From NCBI GenBank assembly GCA_018711685.1, contig DVHZ01000145.1, positions 1-35,918 of the forward strand: DNA of 35,918 nucleotides, read 5' to 3'. The translations under genes and the position numbers were made by a program. Numbering within the stretch: position 1 is the stretch's first letter; every line of letters starts with the position of its first letter. Source of the DNA: Candidatus Excrementavichristensenella intestinipullorum (GTDB lineage Bacteria; Bacillota; Clostridia; Christensenellales; Aristaeellaceae). Positions 1 to 8,057 of the stretch are shown here, in pieces. The notes under the pieces are model-generated. The model had not been told where the DNA came from and did no database searches. It saw nothing but the letters and a program-made list of their open reading frames with translations.

Positions 1-95
1 AGCACTTTGATCGCGCCGATCAGGATGATGAGGCCGATGAACACCACCACCATGCCTATCACCATGACCTTTAAGCTGAACCACAACAGCTCCAT
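1..95 (-). CDS. OadG-family sodium-pump decarboxylase gamma subunit (partial, N-terminus only)
   Basis: Only the first 31 codons lie in the window; the gene runs off the left edge. The ATG at 95-93 is preceded by a GGGAGG ribosome site around 103-109. The visible peptide starts MELLWFSLKVMVIGMVVVF and continues as one long hydrophobic helix. This fits the short gamma/delta subunits of Na+-translocating oxaloacetate or methylmalonyl-CoA decarboxylases, which are a single membrane anchor plus a small soluble tail that assembles the complex. It starts 15 bases after the stop of the carboxyltransferase gene, so the two are almost certainly co-transcribed. The call rests on the hydrophobic N-terminus and on this classic neighbour order. 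A biotin carrier and the membrane beta subunit would be expected further left, outside the window. Confidence 0.7.
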   Translation of the reverse strand, partial: MELLWFSLKVMVIGMVVVFIGLIILIGAIKV

Positions 96-110
96 TCTTT
101 CTTCCTCCCT

Positions 111-1604
111 TTACAGCGGCAGGTTGCCGTGCTTCTTGGGCAGGCGCGAATCGCGCTTGCTGGACAGCATCTCCAGCGCGGCAGCCAGCATCTGGCGGGT
201 TTGGCTGGGCTCGATCACGTCGTCCACATAGCCCATCTTGGCGGCGTTGACGCCGTCGGCCACGTTCTGCTGGTAATCCTTTTCCAGTTCCTCCCGCTTC
301 TTCAGGGCCTCGGCGCTGCCGGCCAGCTTGCCGGGCATCAGCACCTGCACGGCGGCCTTGACGGTGAGGGGGGCGATGACGCTGCCCGGCCAGGCGTATA
401 CCATGTCGGCGGCGCTGCGGGCGGCCAGCACCATGTAGGCGGCGGCCACCGCGTTGCCGGTGACCAGGGCGATGCGGGGCACGGAGGCGTCCGCCAGGGC
501 GGCGCTGAGCTGGGCGCAGCCACGGGCCAGCTGGCACTGGCCGCCGGCGTTGGCTACGCTGAGCCCCACGCTGTCGCACAGGGTGATCACCGGGATGTTA
601 TAGCAGTCCATCAACCGCACGAACCGGGCGGCCTTGTGACAGCCCTCGGCGGTCAGCGCACCCTCGCCCACGCCGGGCTGGGTGGCCACAAAGCCCACGG
701 TGCGCCCGCCGATGGCGGCCAGCGCCACCACCATTTCCGGGGCGCAGCCCGCGCCCAGCTCCAACACCTTGCCGTTGTCGGCGATGCCGGCCAGCACGGA
801 TTTTACGTCGGTTACGGTGTCGATCTGGTCCAGTTGGGGGATCAGGCGGTTCACGTCGTCGGGCTGGGTCAGGTCCACCGGCGCGTCCTCCAGGTTGTTG
901 GCGGGCAGCATGCACACCAGGGCGCGGGCCATGGCGATGGCTTCCTCGTCGGTGCCGCAGGCCAGCTGGGCCAGGCCGTTCTTCAGGCAGGCCTGGGCGC
1001 CGCCCAGGCTCTTGGCATCCACTTTGTCCGGCGTATTGGCCGAAACCACCTGGGGCCCGTTCATGAACATGCGGCCGCTCTCGCCCACGATCACCAGGTC
1101 GTTCTGCACCGCCACCATGGCCGCCGAGGCGGCGCACTGGCCCAGCACCACCGCGATTTGGGGCACCACGCCGGACAGCTGGGCGGTTTTGGCGGAAATG
1201 CTGGCGTAGGCGTTCACCGCGTCCACGCCCTCCTTCAGGCGCACGCCCATGGAGTCGAACAGGGCCACCACCGGTGCGCCGGTCTTGGCCGCCAGGTCCA
1301 TCACTTTGATCACCTTGCGGGCGTGCTCCGCGCCTACCGCGCCGCCCATGACCGTATAGTCCTGGGCATAGACGCAGGCGGGACGCCCGTCGATGAGGCC
1401 GTAGCCGGTCACCACGCCGGATTCGCCGTCCCGGCCCACCAGCGCGTCCAGCTCAACAAAGCTGGCTTTATCGAAGAGCAGGCCGATGCGCTCCCGCGCG
1501 GTCATCTTCCCCAGCTTTTTTTGTTCAGCTACGCGCTCGGGGTCGCCCGTCTGGATCGCCAGCTTGCGCTCGCGTACGATGGGCAGATTGTACTCCACAC
1601 TCAT
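111..1604 (-). CDS. mmdA: Acyl-CoA carboxyltransferase subunit (methylmalonyl-CoA decarboxylase alpha / propionyl-CoA carboxylase beta family)
   Basis: A 497-residue protein of the biotin-dependent carboxyltransferase family, which moves CO2 between an acyl-CoA and carboxybiotin. In the decarboxylase version this drives a sodium pump. Family marks are the N-terminal KMTARERIGLLFD segment (about 33-45), two crotonase-like halves (about 30-260 and 270-490) and the C-terminal SSKRDSRLPKKHGNLPL ending, very like MmdA. The start ATG at 1604-1602 has a GGAGGG site at 1613-1618. The OadG-like gene follows 15 bases downstream, which favours a decarboxylase over a carboxylase. An oddity is that the usually glycine-rich oxyanion-hole segments read GQCAAS (155-160) and NAVAAAY (384-390), and SGGAR reads SMGVR (118-122). 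The exact substrate is therefore uncertain; the symbol is a family-level suggestion. Confidence 0.8.
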   Translation of the reverse strand: MSVEYNLPIVRERKLAIQTGDPERVAEQKKLGKMTARERIGLLFDKASFVELDALVGRDGESGVVTGYGLIDGRPACVYAQDYTVMGGAVGAEHARKVIKVMDLAAKTGAPVVALFDSMGVRLKEGVDAVNAYASISAKTAQLSGVVPQIAVVLGQCAASAAMVAVQNDLVIVGESGRMFMNGPQVVSANTPDKVDAKSLGGAQACLKNGLAQLACGTDEEAIAMARALVCMLPANNLEDAPVDLTQPDDVNRLIPQLDQIDTVTDVKSVLAGIADNGKVLELGAGCAPEMVVALAAIGGRTVGFVATQPGVGEGALTAEGCHKAARFVRLMDCYNIPVITLCDSVGLSVANAGGQCQLARGCAQLSAALADASVPRIALVTGNAVAAAYMVLAARSAADMVYAWPGSVIAPLTVKAAVQVLMPGKLAGSAEALKKREELEKDYQQNVADGVNAAKMGYVDDVIEPSQTRQMLAAALEMLSSKRDSRLPKKHGNLPL

Positions 1605-1631
1605 GGTTCAATCCCTCCAAGCCTTGTCGTG

Positions 1632-1660
1632 TATATATAAAAGGTTCCAAACTGGCACAA
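1632..1660 (-). promoter_or_regulatory. Candidate promoter for the carboxyltransferase operon
   Basis: On the minus strand TTGTGC (1660-1655) and TATATA (1637-1632) are separated by 17 bases and lie 28-56 bases upstream of the start codon. The -35 is weak. The region is an AT-rich island between divergent genes, which supports a promoter here. Confidence 0.4.
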
Positions 1661-1723
1661 ATTCAATACTTCGACAACGCCCCTCCTTTTCCTGCCGCCC
1701 TAATGTTGATTTTTGCGGTCTTT

Positions 1724-1754
1724 TTGGCAATACCCCCCGGCTATGTGGTATAAT
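1724..1754 (+). promoter_or_regulatory. Promoter for rsmG with extended -10
   Basis: TTGGCA at 1724-1729 and a perfect TATAAT at 1749-1754 preceded by TGG (extended -10, 1746-1748). The spacing is 19, or 18 if TGGCAA is read as the -35. It sits about 20 bases before the ATG of rsmG. Confidence 0.7.
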
Positions 1755-1774
1755 ACTGCCGGGGAGGTGTGGCC

Positions 1775-2491
1775 ATGTTCAAGGAACTGCTGGCCCAGGG
1801 CGTGGAACAGATGGGCTTGTCCCTAACCCAGGGGCAGCTGGAGCAATTCGCCCGATACCACCAAATGCTCACCCAGGCCGGGCGCACCATGAACCTGACC
1901 CGGGTGAACGCCAACGACCAGGAATCGGTTCCCCGCCATTACCTGGACAGCCTCACCCTGCTGGCTCATCCCGGCCTGCTCCAAGGCGTGGACGCCCTGG
2001 CCGACGTGGGCAGCGGCGCGGGCTTGCCCGGCCTGGCCCTGGCCATCGCCCTGCCCCAGGTCCGGGTGACCCTCATCGACGCCCTGGGCAAGCGGGTGAA
2101 CTTTCTGGAGGAAGTAATCCGGGCCCTGGGCCTCAACGCCCAAGCCCTTCACGCCCGGTGCGAGGACGCGGGCAGGGACCCGGCCCTGCGGGACCGCTTC
2201 CCCCTGGTCACCGCCCGGGCGGTGGCGGATACTCCCTTGCTGGCGGAATTGGCTCTGCCCCTGGTGCGCCCCGGCGGCCGCCTGGTGTGCTACAAGGGCC
2301 CGGCCGCCCAGGAGGAAGCCCAGCGGGCCCAAGGGGCGCTGGCTGTCCTCAACGGCCGGATTGAGGCTATTCTGCCCGCCCCCATTCCGGGACAGGACTG
2401 GGACCACCGGCTGCTGGTGCTGCAAAAGACGGGCGCCACCCCGCTCCGCTATCCCCGCAAGGCGGGCATTCCGGAGAAAAAGCCCCTGTAA
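1775..2491 (+). CDS. rsmG: 16S rRNA (guanine527-N7)-methyltransferase RsmG
   Basis: A 238-residue SAM-dependent methyltransferase that modifies G527 of 16S rRNA. The Rossmann SAM-binding motif DVGSGAGLPGLALA is at about 77-90. The N-terminal helical part contains the family segment MNLTRVN (39-45). The C-terminus ends YPRKAGIPEKKPL, the typical RsmG tail. The frame can be opened six bases earlier at GTG 1769, but GGGGAGG at 1761-1767 is spaced seven bases from ATG 1775, so ATG was chosen. It is divergent from the carboxyltransferase operon and appears to be a single-gene unit. Length is normal for the family. Confidence 0.95.
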   Translation: MFKELLAQGVEQMGLSLTQGQLEQFARYHQMLTQAGRTMNLTRVNANDQESVPRHYLDSLTLLAHPGLLQGVDALADVGSGAGLPGLALAIALPQVRVTLIDALGKRVNFLEEVIRALGLNAQALHARCEDAGRDPALRDRFPLVTARAVADTPLLAELALPLVRPGGRLVCYKGPAAQEEAQRAQGALAVLNGRIEAILPAPIPGQDWDHRLLVLQKTGATPLRYPRKAGIPEKKPL

Positions 2492-2697
2492 CCCCTGGGG
2501 CTTCCAGCCGTCCGGGCCCGGCTCACCCGCCGGCCCCGCCGGAAAGGGCCTAAGCCCCCACCGCCGCCTGCACCTGCCGCAGGCCCGGTTCCGGATCCCG
2601 GAACATCCGCCTGCCCCATCGAAAAGGGCCCAAGCCCCGTGGAGGCTCAGGCCCTGGCGCGGTCCGAAAGCAAAGCGTCCCGGCAAAGCCGGACAGG
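2492..2697. other. Gene-free stretch between convergent rsmG and the P-loop gene
   Basis: About 206 bases of C/G-rich DNA between two converging genes. It holds short inverted repeats, including GTTCCGG-ATC-CCGGAAC near 2588-2604 and GTCCCGGC-AAA-GCCGGAC at 2677-2694. The second lies directly after the stop codon of the minus-strand gene and could be a weak terminator for it, although no long T run follows. No coding sequence is supported here. Confidence 0.5.
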
Positions 2698-3612
2698 CTA
2701 CAGGACGATCTTGTTCAGGTCGTTCAGGTCCTTGGGATTTACGTCCCCTACCAGGCCCACCAGCAAGTACCGCTCCGACATGGGATCATACTTGATCTCC
2801 GGCAAAATGCTGAACCCTTCGATCTCGCCGGTGGAGCGCACGTGCATCCGGGGTCCGGTGCAACGGTGGAGCAGGTCCCCGATCATGATGTGGTTTTCAT
2901 CGTGGAAGGAGACCGGCAGGTCCTCGTCGATCTTGCGCCTTACGTAGTCGGCAATGGCCTTGAGGTCCAGATCGGGCCGCTGGTCGAACTCCAGCAAAAA
3001 GCCGTGGCGCACGTCGCCATGCTGGTATTTCAGGTCGCACTGCTGCAGCAATTGGCACTCGGCCAGGTCCTCGGCGGTGTGGGCCATCTTGCGGTACTTG
3101 ATGGTGTGGAACACGATCTGGGTGATGTCCTCGGGCTCGGGGCCGAACAGGGTGGGCCGGGTCACCACGATCTCCTCCCCCACCCCGATGAGCAGCTCCG
3201 CGTTGAAGGAGATAAAGGGGCGCAGCAGGTCGAAGTGCTCCACAATGACCCGTTTGCCCAAGCGCAGCGCGGTCTCCACCGCCTCGGCCAGCACCCCGAT
3301 CTGGGTAAAGGCGGACTCAAAGCGGATGTCCATGTGATAGGTGTGGGGGCTGAAGAAGCCGCCCTCCCCCACCGACAGAATGGGCAGGGGCCGCACGTTT
3401 ACCCCGTTGTCGTCGTTGGTCATCTCCAGGCCGGGGAACATGCCCTTGACCAGCATGCTCTTGCCGGAACCGGCCTCCCCCACGATGCCGATGAGCCGGT
3501 CAAAGGGGCTCAGGTGACGGGCCGCGATGGTCTGGCCCATCTGGGTCATGCGCACCACGCCCCGGGGCGCAAAGTAGACGCTGTATAGGTGCCGGTCGTT
3601 CATGGTATTCAT
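2698..3612 (-). CDS. P-loop ATPase with AlaRS second-additional-domain-like C-terminus
   Basis: A 304-residue protein. A clear Walker A motif GEAGSGKS is at 45-52, preceded by SVYFAPRG near 11-18. The C-terminal third contains RCTGPRMHVRSTGEI (250-264), which resembles the Cys/His-containing signature of the second additional (editing-type) domain of alanyl- and threonyl-tRNA synthetases. I recall clostridial homologues named for this domain, but the function is unknown to me. The frame stays open far upstream, across the antisense of the next gene. ATG 3612-3610 was chosen because GGGAGGAG at 3622-3629 precedes it with normal spacing. No partner gene is adjacent; it converges with rsmG and diverges from the lipoprotein gene. 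Role could be nucleotide- or tRNA-related; that part is inference. Confidence 0.7.
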   Translation of the reverse strand: MNTMNDRHLYSVYFAPRGVVRMTQMGQTIAARHLSPFDRLIGIVGEAGSGKSMLVKGMFPGLEMTNDDNGVNVRPLPILSVGEGGFFSPHTYHMDIRFESAFTQIGVLAEAVETALRLGKRVIVEHFDLLRPFISFNAELLIGVGEEIVVTRPTLFGPEPEDITQIVFHTIKYRKMAHTAEDLAECQLLQQCDLKYQHGDVRHGFLLEFDQRPDLDLKAIADYVRRKIDEDLPVSFHDENHIMIGDLLHRCTGPRMHVRSTGEIEGFSILPEIKYDPMSERYLLVGLVGDVNPKDLNDLNKIVL

Positions 3613-3647
3613 CCTGGTATCTCCTCCCGCCGTTTCCGCTTTTCCCC

Positions 3648-3653
3648 AGTATA
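3648..3653 (-). promoter_or_regulatory. Candidate -10 element for the P-loop/SAD gene
   Basis: TATACT on the minus strand, about 36 bases upstream of the ATG. A weak TTTTCT lies 17 bases further upstream. The T-rich context supports it but the -35 does not match well. Confidence 0.35.
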
Positions 3654-3825
3654 ACATACCCTGTCCCAAAAGAAAACGGCTCCGTTCCTCACAACCTCCT
3701 TTCTGCGAAAAAAAATGCCCGGCGATGGGAAAGGCAGCTGCGTACCCGGGCCGAATATGCAACTTTTTGCCCCGTCCGTTCGTCTCTATGGAAAATGGCA
3801 ATTGACACCAGCAAAGGGTGATTGG

Positions 3826-5976
3826 ATGAATAAGTATCGTAAAAAACTCGCATTGGCCCTGCTGGCGCTGGGTGCGCTGGCCTTGGGCGGCTGCGCCCAG
3901 CAGCCGGATACGGTGGAGGATCCCCTTTCCGCCTTCGGCATCGACGCGGTGTTGCCCTTCGCCACCGTAGCGCCTGAGGTGGTAGAGGCCACCCCCACTC
4001 CTGCGCCCACCACCGACCCGGATGACCTGACCACCGATCCCTCCTACGGCCAGTCCTGGAAGCAGGACACCACGGTGTCGGAGGACCAGGACAACTGGGC
4101 CCAGCAATCCACCCCCGCCCCCACGCCCCGGCCCACCCAGGCTCCAGTGGTGGAGGACGATACGCCGCTGTACGAGCGGCTGTCCTACGGGGATTCGGGC
4201 ACGGCGGTAAAGGATTTGCAGCGTCGCCTGAAAAATTTGGGTTACTATACCGGCAGCGTGGACGGCATCTACGGCACCGGTACGGTAGCGGCGGTCAAGC
4301 TGTACCAGTCCATAACCGGGCTGAGCCAGAGCGGCGTGGCTACCGCCTCGCTGCAGCAGGAGATCTTCTCCAGCTATGCACCCATCTATGAACCTACTCC
4401 CGCTCCCCGCCCCACCGCTACGCCTTCGCCTACGGCCCAATACGTACAGCTGAGCCGGGGCGACAGCGGCAGCCGGGTGACCCGGCTGCAAAACCGGCTC
4501 AAAACCCTTGGCTACTATACTGGAACGGTAGACGGGGAATACGGCTCGGGCACCGTGACGGCGGTGAAGCGCTTCCAAAAGCAGCTGGGGCTCAATGCCA
4601 CTGGCACCGCCACCGTAGCCCTGCAGCAAAAGCTGTTCTCCACCAGCGCGCCTTATTATGAGCCGGAAACCGCTACGCCCGCTCCCGCCCCCGACGACGA
4701 TGAGCAAACCTATATCCGTCTGGCTCAGGGCGACAGCGGCACCCGGGTGCGCAACCTGCAAACCCGCCTGAAGGAACTGGGCTACTACACCGGCAGCGTG
4801 GACGGCAATTTCGGCCGCAGCACCGCCACGGCGGTGAAGCGCTTCCAGCAGGCCATCGGCGTCAACGTTACCGGCGTGGCAACCATTGCCGTACAGCAAA
4901 AGCTGTACGCCTCCAACGCCCCGGTCTATGAAGGCGAGGAGGAAGAGGACGCCTACACCCTGCTCTCTCCCGGCGACAGCGGCAGCGCGGTGAAACGGCT
5001 GCAGACCCGTCTAAAGGAGCTGGGCTACTTTGACGGCGACCTGGGCGGCAATTACCTGACCAAGACCACCGACGCGGTGAGAAAATTCCAGGAGGCCATC
5101 GGGGTCAACCCCACCGGCATCGCCACGGTGGCGCTGCAAAAGAAGCTGTTTGCCTCGGACGCGCCTTACTATGAAGGCGAAGAGGAGGAAGAGCAGCCCC
5201 AGACCAATTACGTGAAGCTGCAAAAGGGCGCTACCGGCACCCAGGTCACCAATCTGCAAAAGCGCCTGAAAGAGCTGGGCTACTTCACCACCGACATCAC
5301 CGGCACCTACGGCACCATGACCATCCGGGCGGTCAAGGCCTTCGAGGCCCGCTACGGCAAGGAACAGACCGGCATAGCCACAGTCGCGCTGCAAAAGGAA
5401 CTGTATTCCGACAACGCCCTGCCCTACGAGGACGCCAGCGACACCACCGGCGACAGCGGTTCGGGGACCACCTATACCAAACTGCAAAAGGGCGACAGCG
5501 GCGCCAAGGTAAAGCAGCTGCAGCGCCGGCTAAAGGAACTGGGCTACTTTGAAGGGGCTATCGGGGGCAACTATCAAAAGCTGACCACCGACGCTGTGAC
5601 CCTATTCCAAAAAGCGGCAGGACTAAAGGCCAACGGAGTCGCCACCATCGCCACCCAGGAGCTTTTGTTCTCCGACGCCGCGCCCATCTATCAGCCCACG
5701 GCGACGCCCACGCCCAACCCCTATCAAACGCTGAAGCGCGGGGATACGGGCAGCGCTGTAGAGCAGCTCCAGAGCCGGTTAATCGAGCTAGGCTACATCA
5801 GTTCGGTGAGCGACATCACATTGGGCACCTTTGACAAGAACACCATGCTGGCGGTGATCGACGCTCAGAATCAGCGCGGTTACGATTCCGACGGCTCTGC
5901 GGACGAGGAATTCCTGATTTACATCTATTCCGAGGACGTGTGGGACGTAGTGCTGGCCGATTACGAAGGCGGCTGA
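3826..5976 (+). CDS. Lipoprotein with seven peptidoglycan-binding (PG_binding_1) repeats
   Basis: A 716-residue secreted protein. The N-terminus is a lipoprotein signal: MNKYRKK, a hydrophobic stretch, then ALGGC with the lipid-attachment Cys near residue 23. A Pro/Thr/acidic linker follows to about 115. Then come seven tandem units starting near residues 116, 206, 296, 377, 462, 550 and 633, each with the pattern Y-x-x-L-x-x-G-D-S-G-x-x-V-x-x-L-Q-x-R-L-K-x-L-G-Y. This is the classic three-helix peptidoglycan-binding fold. Units are spaced 81-90 residues and separated by acidic or Pro-rich linkers often beginning APYYE. Unit 7 is degenerate at its end. No amidase, transpeptidase or other catalytic domain is present, so the role is probably structural anchoring to, or sensing of, the cell wall. 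ATG 3826 was preferred over the upstream open frame because the signal peptide starts there, although its ribosome site (AAAGGGTG) is modest. Confidence 0.85.
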   Translation: MNKYRKKLALALLALGALALGGCAQQPDTVEDPLSAFGIDAVLPFATVAPEVVEATPTPAPTTDPDDLTTDPSYGQSWKQDTTVSEDQDNWAQQSTPAPTPRPTQAPVVEDDTPLYERLSYGDSGTAVKDLQRRLKNLGYYTGSVDGIYGTGTVAAVKLYQSITGLSQSGVATASLQQEIFSSYAPIYEPTPAPRPTATPSPTAQYVQLSRGDSGSRVTRLQNRLKTLGYYTGTVDGEYGSGTVTAVKRFQKQLGLNATGTATVALQQKLFSTSAPYYEPETATPAPAPDDDEQTYIRLAQGDSGTRVRNLQTRLKELGYYTGSVDGNFGRSTATAVKRFQQAIGVNVTGVATIAVQQKLYASNAPVYEGEEEEDAYTLLSPGDSGSAVKRLQTRLKELGYFDGDLGGNYLTKTTDAVRKFQEAIGVNPTGIATVALQKKLFASDAPYYEGEEEEEQPQTNYVKLQKGATGTQVTNLQKRLKELGYFTTDITGTYGTMTIRAVKAFEARYGKEQTGIATVALQKELYSDNALPYEDASDTTGDSGSGTTYTKLQKGDSGAKVKQLQRRLKELGYFEGAIGGNYQKLTTDAVTLFQKAAGLKANGVATIATQELLFSDAAPIYQPTATPTPNPYQTLKRGDTGSAVEQLQSRLIELGYISSVSDITLGTFDKNTMLAVIDAQNQRGYDSDGSADEEFLIYIYSEDVWDVVLADYEGG
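4171..5970 (+). repeat. Seven tandem in-gene repeats encoding peptidoglycan-binding units
   Basis: Repeat units start at 4171, 4441, 4711, 4954, 5209, 5473 and 5722. They are conserved at protein level (GDSG, LGYY/LGYF, AVK-FQ, TGIATVALQ-KL) but have diverged in DNA sequence, so the duplication is not recent. Confidence 0.85.
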
Positions 5977-5991
5977 TGGGGGCATTCTCAC

Positions 5992-6033
5992 AGCAAGGAG
6001 CGGGCGGACCGGCCCCTCCTTGCTTTTTCTTTC
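5992..6033 (+). terminator. Rho-independent terminator after the peptidoglycan-binding lipoprotein
   Basis: AGCAAGGAG (5992-6000) pairs with CTCCTTGCT (6016-6024), and the loop region is itself GC-rich. A T-rich tail (TTTTTCTTT) follows. It begins 16 bases after the stop codon. Confidence 0.8.
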
Positions 6034-6284
6034 CGCCGCCATCCAGCGCAGCGCCTATCGCCGCCGCGCCGTCTCAGGCCGTTGCCGCACCTACGCGCCA
6101 GCGAGGTGGGCGGTTCCAAGGGGGCGTCCCCTTGGCGGGGGTCCAGGGGCGAGGAGTCCCTGGCGGGGGGCCCGGGGGGCGGAGCCCCCCGGCCGCTGAA
6201 GCCCAGCCGCCAAGGCGGCTGGGCTTCAGCCAAAAAACTCCGCGCCCGCAGCTATCGCCGGTTCTTCCGGCGGCAAATCTTATC
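6034..6284. other. Gene-free stretch dominated by palindromes
   Basis: About 250 bases between the terminator and the next promoter. The first part (6034-6115) is GC-rich without recognisable coding or structure. The second part (6116-6230) is the palindrome cluster listed separately. The remainder contains no gene. Confidence 0.6.
6116..6230. repeat. Cluster of four GC-rich palindromes (REP/MITE-like module)
   Basis: Four consecutive inverted repeats are present: CCAAGGGG/CCCCTTGG (6116-6135), CCAGGG/CCCTGG (6143-6163), CCGGGGGG/CCCCCCGG (6172-6192), and a perfect 17-base-pair stem GCTGAAGCCCAGCCGCC with an AA loop (6195-6230). The last is followed by CAAAAAA. Together they exceed what a terminator needs, and a full terminator already lies upstream. 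They look like an intergenic repeat family, but copy number cannot be judged from this window. Confidence 0.7.
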
Positions 6285-6313
6285 TTGCAATCCCCCACGG
6301 GTTGCGCTACAAT
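6285..6313 (+). promoter_or_regulatory. Promoter for the ACT/UPF0210 operon
   Basis: TTGCAA (6285-6290) and TACAAT (6308-6313) are spaced by exactly 17 bases, about 40 bases before the start codon of the ACT-domain gene. Confidence 0.75.
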
Positions 6314-6352
6314 GGGTCAGATCGTTTCATCATGGAATGGAGGGAATTGGCT

Positions 6353-6634
6353 ATGCCGGCACAATCCAAGGCCGTGGTCACGGTGCTGGGGTTTGACCGC
6401 AAGGGCATCATCGCCCACGTGTCCACCGTGCTGTTCCAGCGGGGCGTAAATATTCTGGATATCTCCCAAACGGTGCTGGACGGATATTTCAATATGGTCA
6501 TGATGGTGGATATCTCCGAACCCACCTGCTCCTTCACCCAGCTGGCGGACGACCTGAACGCCCTGGGCGAGGAACAGGGGCTTCAAATCCGCATTCAAAA
6601 GAGCGAGATCTTTGAAGCCATGCATCACATATAA
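6353..6634 (+). CDS. ACT domain-containing protein (UPF0237 type)
   Basis: A 93-residue protein consisting of one ACT ligand-binding domain: [19 protein letters not shown] begins the first strand and helix, and a second strand-helix repeat follows with [13 protein letters not shown] domains usually bind amino acids and act as regulatory modules. The frame is open from TTG 6302, but GGAGGG at 6339-6344 is correctly spaced for ATG 6353. The next gene, a UPF0210 protein, begins 14 bases later. This pairing is widely conserved in Bacillota and suggests the ACT protein regulates or assists that partner. The ligand is unknown. Confidence 0.9.
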   Translation: MPAQSKAVVTVLGFDRKGIIAHVSTVLFQRGVNILDISQTVLDGYFNMVMMVDISEPTCSFTQLADDLNALGEEQGLQIRIQKSEIFEAMHHI

Positions 6635-6648
6635 GGCAGGTGACGGTC

Positions 6649-8001
6649 ATGATCACATCGGGAGAAATCCTCGAAACCCTGCACATGATCGACCAGGAAA
6701 AGCTGGACGTGCGCACCATCACCATGGGGATCTCCCTGTTCGGGTGCGTGTGCGATGACGAAAAGCGCCTGGCCAGCCGGGTCTATAGCCGCATCGCCAC
6801 CCAGGCGGAACACCTGGTGCGGGTAGGCGAGGAAATCGAAAGGGATTTCGGCGTACCCATCGTAAACAAGCGCATCTCGGTAACGCCCATCTCCCTGATC
6901 AGCGGCGCCATCCGGGACCCGCTGCCTCTGGCCGAAGCTCTGGACAAGGCAGCCCGGCAGACCGGGGTCAACTTTATTGGCGGCTATAGCGCCCTGGTGC
7001 AAAAGGGCATGACCCGGGCCGACCAAGCCCTGATCGCCTCCCTGCCCCAGGCTCTCTCGGAAACCGAATTTTTGTGCGGCTCGGTCAATGTGGCCACCAC
7101 CCGTGCGGGCATCGACATGGACGCGGTAAAGCTGCTGGGCCAAGCCATCGTGGACCTGGCCCAGCGCACCAAGGCCCAGGATGGACTGGGCTGCGCCAAA
7201 CTGGTGGTGTTCGCCAACGCGGTGGAGGACAACCCCTTTATGGCCGGCGCCTTCCACGGCCCCGGCGAGGGGGACTGCGCGGTAAACGTGGGCGTCAGCG
7301 GCCCGGGTACCGTAAAACAGGCCCTGGAAAAGGTAAAGGGCGCGCCCTTCGACGTGGTGGCGGAAACAGTAAAACGCACCGCCTTCCGCATCACCCGGGT
7401 GGGCCAGCTGGTGGCCCGGGAGGCCGCCCGGCGGCTGGGCGTGGATTTCGGCATCGTGGACCTGTCCCTGGCGCCCACCCCGGCCATGGGGGACTCGGTG
7501 GCCCACATCCTGGAGGAAATGGGCCTGGAGCGCTGCGGCACCCACGGCTCTACCGCAGCCCTGGCCCTGCTCAACGACGCGGTGAAAAAGGGCGGCGTCA
7601 TGGCCTCCTCCCACGTGGGCGGGCTGTCCGGCGCCTTCATCCCCCTCAGCGAGGACATCGGCATGATCGAGGCCGCCCAGGTGGGCGCCCTGACCCTGGA
7701 TAAGCTGGAGGCCATGACCTGCGTGTGCTCGGTGGGCCTGGATATGATCGCCGTGCCCGGCGATACCCCCGCCTCCACCATCTCCGCCATCATCGCCGAC
7801 GAAGCGGCCATCGGCGTAGTGAACAACAAGACCACCGCGGTGCGCATCATCCCCGCCCCGGGCAAAAAGGTGGGGGATTCAGTGGAATTCGGCGGGCTGC
7901 TGGGCCGCGCCCCCATCATCCCGGTACACCCCTTCTCCTCGGAGGCCTTCGTGGCCCGGGGCGGCCGCATCCCCGCCCCCCTTCACAGCCTGCGCAATTG
8001 A
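6649..8001 (+). CDS. UPF0210 (PFL-like, DUF711) family protein
   Basis: A 450-residue cytosolic protein of the UPF0210 family, whose fold has been related to the pyruvate formate-lyase/ribonucleotide reductase barrel. The biochemical function is not established. Recognised from its N-terminal segment ([23 protein letters not shown]), glycine-rich internal segments and the C-terminal [26 protein letters not shown]. Length is normal and the frame is intact. GTG 6640 could open the frame, but AGGTG at 6638-6642 serves ATG 6649 with normal spacing. It is co-transcribed with the ACT-domain gene. Confidence 0.88.
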   Translation: MITSGEILETLHMIDQEKLDVRTITMGISLFGCVCDDEKRLASRVYSRIATQAEHLVRVGEEIERDFGVPIVNKRISVTPISLISGAIRDPLPLAEALDKAARQTGVNFIGGYSALVQKGMTRADQALIASLPQALSETEFLCGSVNVATTRAGIDMDAVKLLGQAIVDLAQRTKAQDGLGCAKLVVFANAVEDNPFMAGAFHGPGEGDCAVNVGVSGPGTVKQALEKVKGAPFDVVAETVKRTAFRITRVGQLVAREAARRLGVDFGIVDLSLAPTPAMGDSVAHILEEMGLERCGTHGSTAALALLNDAVKKGGVMASSHVGGLSGAFIPLSEDIGMIEAAQVGALTLDKLEAMTCVCSVGLDMIAVPGDTPASTISAIIADEAAIGVVNNKTTAVRIIPAPGKKVGDSVEFGGLLGRAPIIPVHPFSSEAFVARGGRIPAPLHSLRN

Positions 8002-8024
8002 GCCCAATCCGGTCCTACAATCAC

Positions 8025-8057
8025 ATGCGCCCGCCTCCACAACCGAGGCGGGCGCAT
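8025..8057 (+). terminator. Strong hairpin after the UPF0210 gene, probable terminator
   Basis: ATGCGCCCGCCTC (8025-8037) pairs perfectly with GAGGCGGGCGCAT (8045-8057) around a seven-base loop, 24 bases after the stop codon. The following CCCGTTTC is a poor T tract, so termination strength is uncertain. Confidence 0.55.

Noticed and set aside
129-1640. 503-residue open frame antisense to the carboxyltransferase
   Set aside because: It mirrors the high-GC third-position pattern of the real gene, has a His/Gly/Ala-rich low-complexity composition, lacks a ribosome site and resembles no family.
3803-3808. TTGACA as a -35 box for the lipoprotein gene
   Set aside because: It lies only 18 bases before the start codon, leaving no room for a -10 and ribosome site.
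2698-4899. 733-residue minus-strand open frame reaching into the lipoprotein gene
   Set aside because: Only the last 304 codons are a real gene. The upstream part is antisense of the peptidoglycan-binding repeats, while a strong ribosome site and a promoter mark the start at 3612.
4171-5970. Direct-repeat array or CRISPR
   Set aside because: The repeats are long, in-frame protein-domain units with diverged DNA; there are no short identical repeats with unique spacers.
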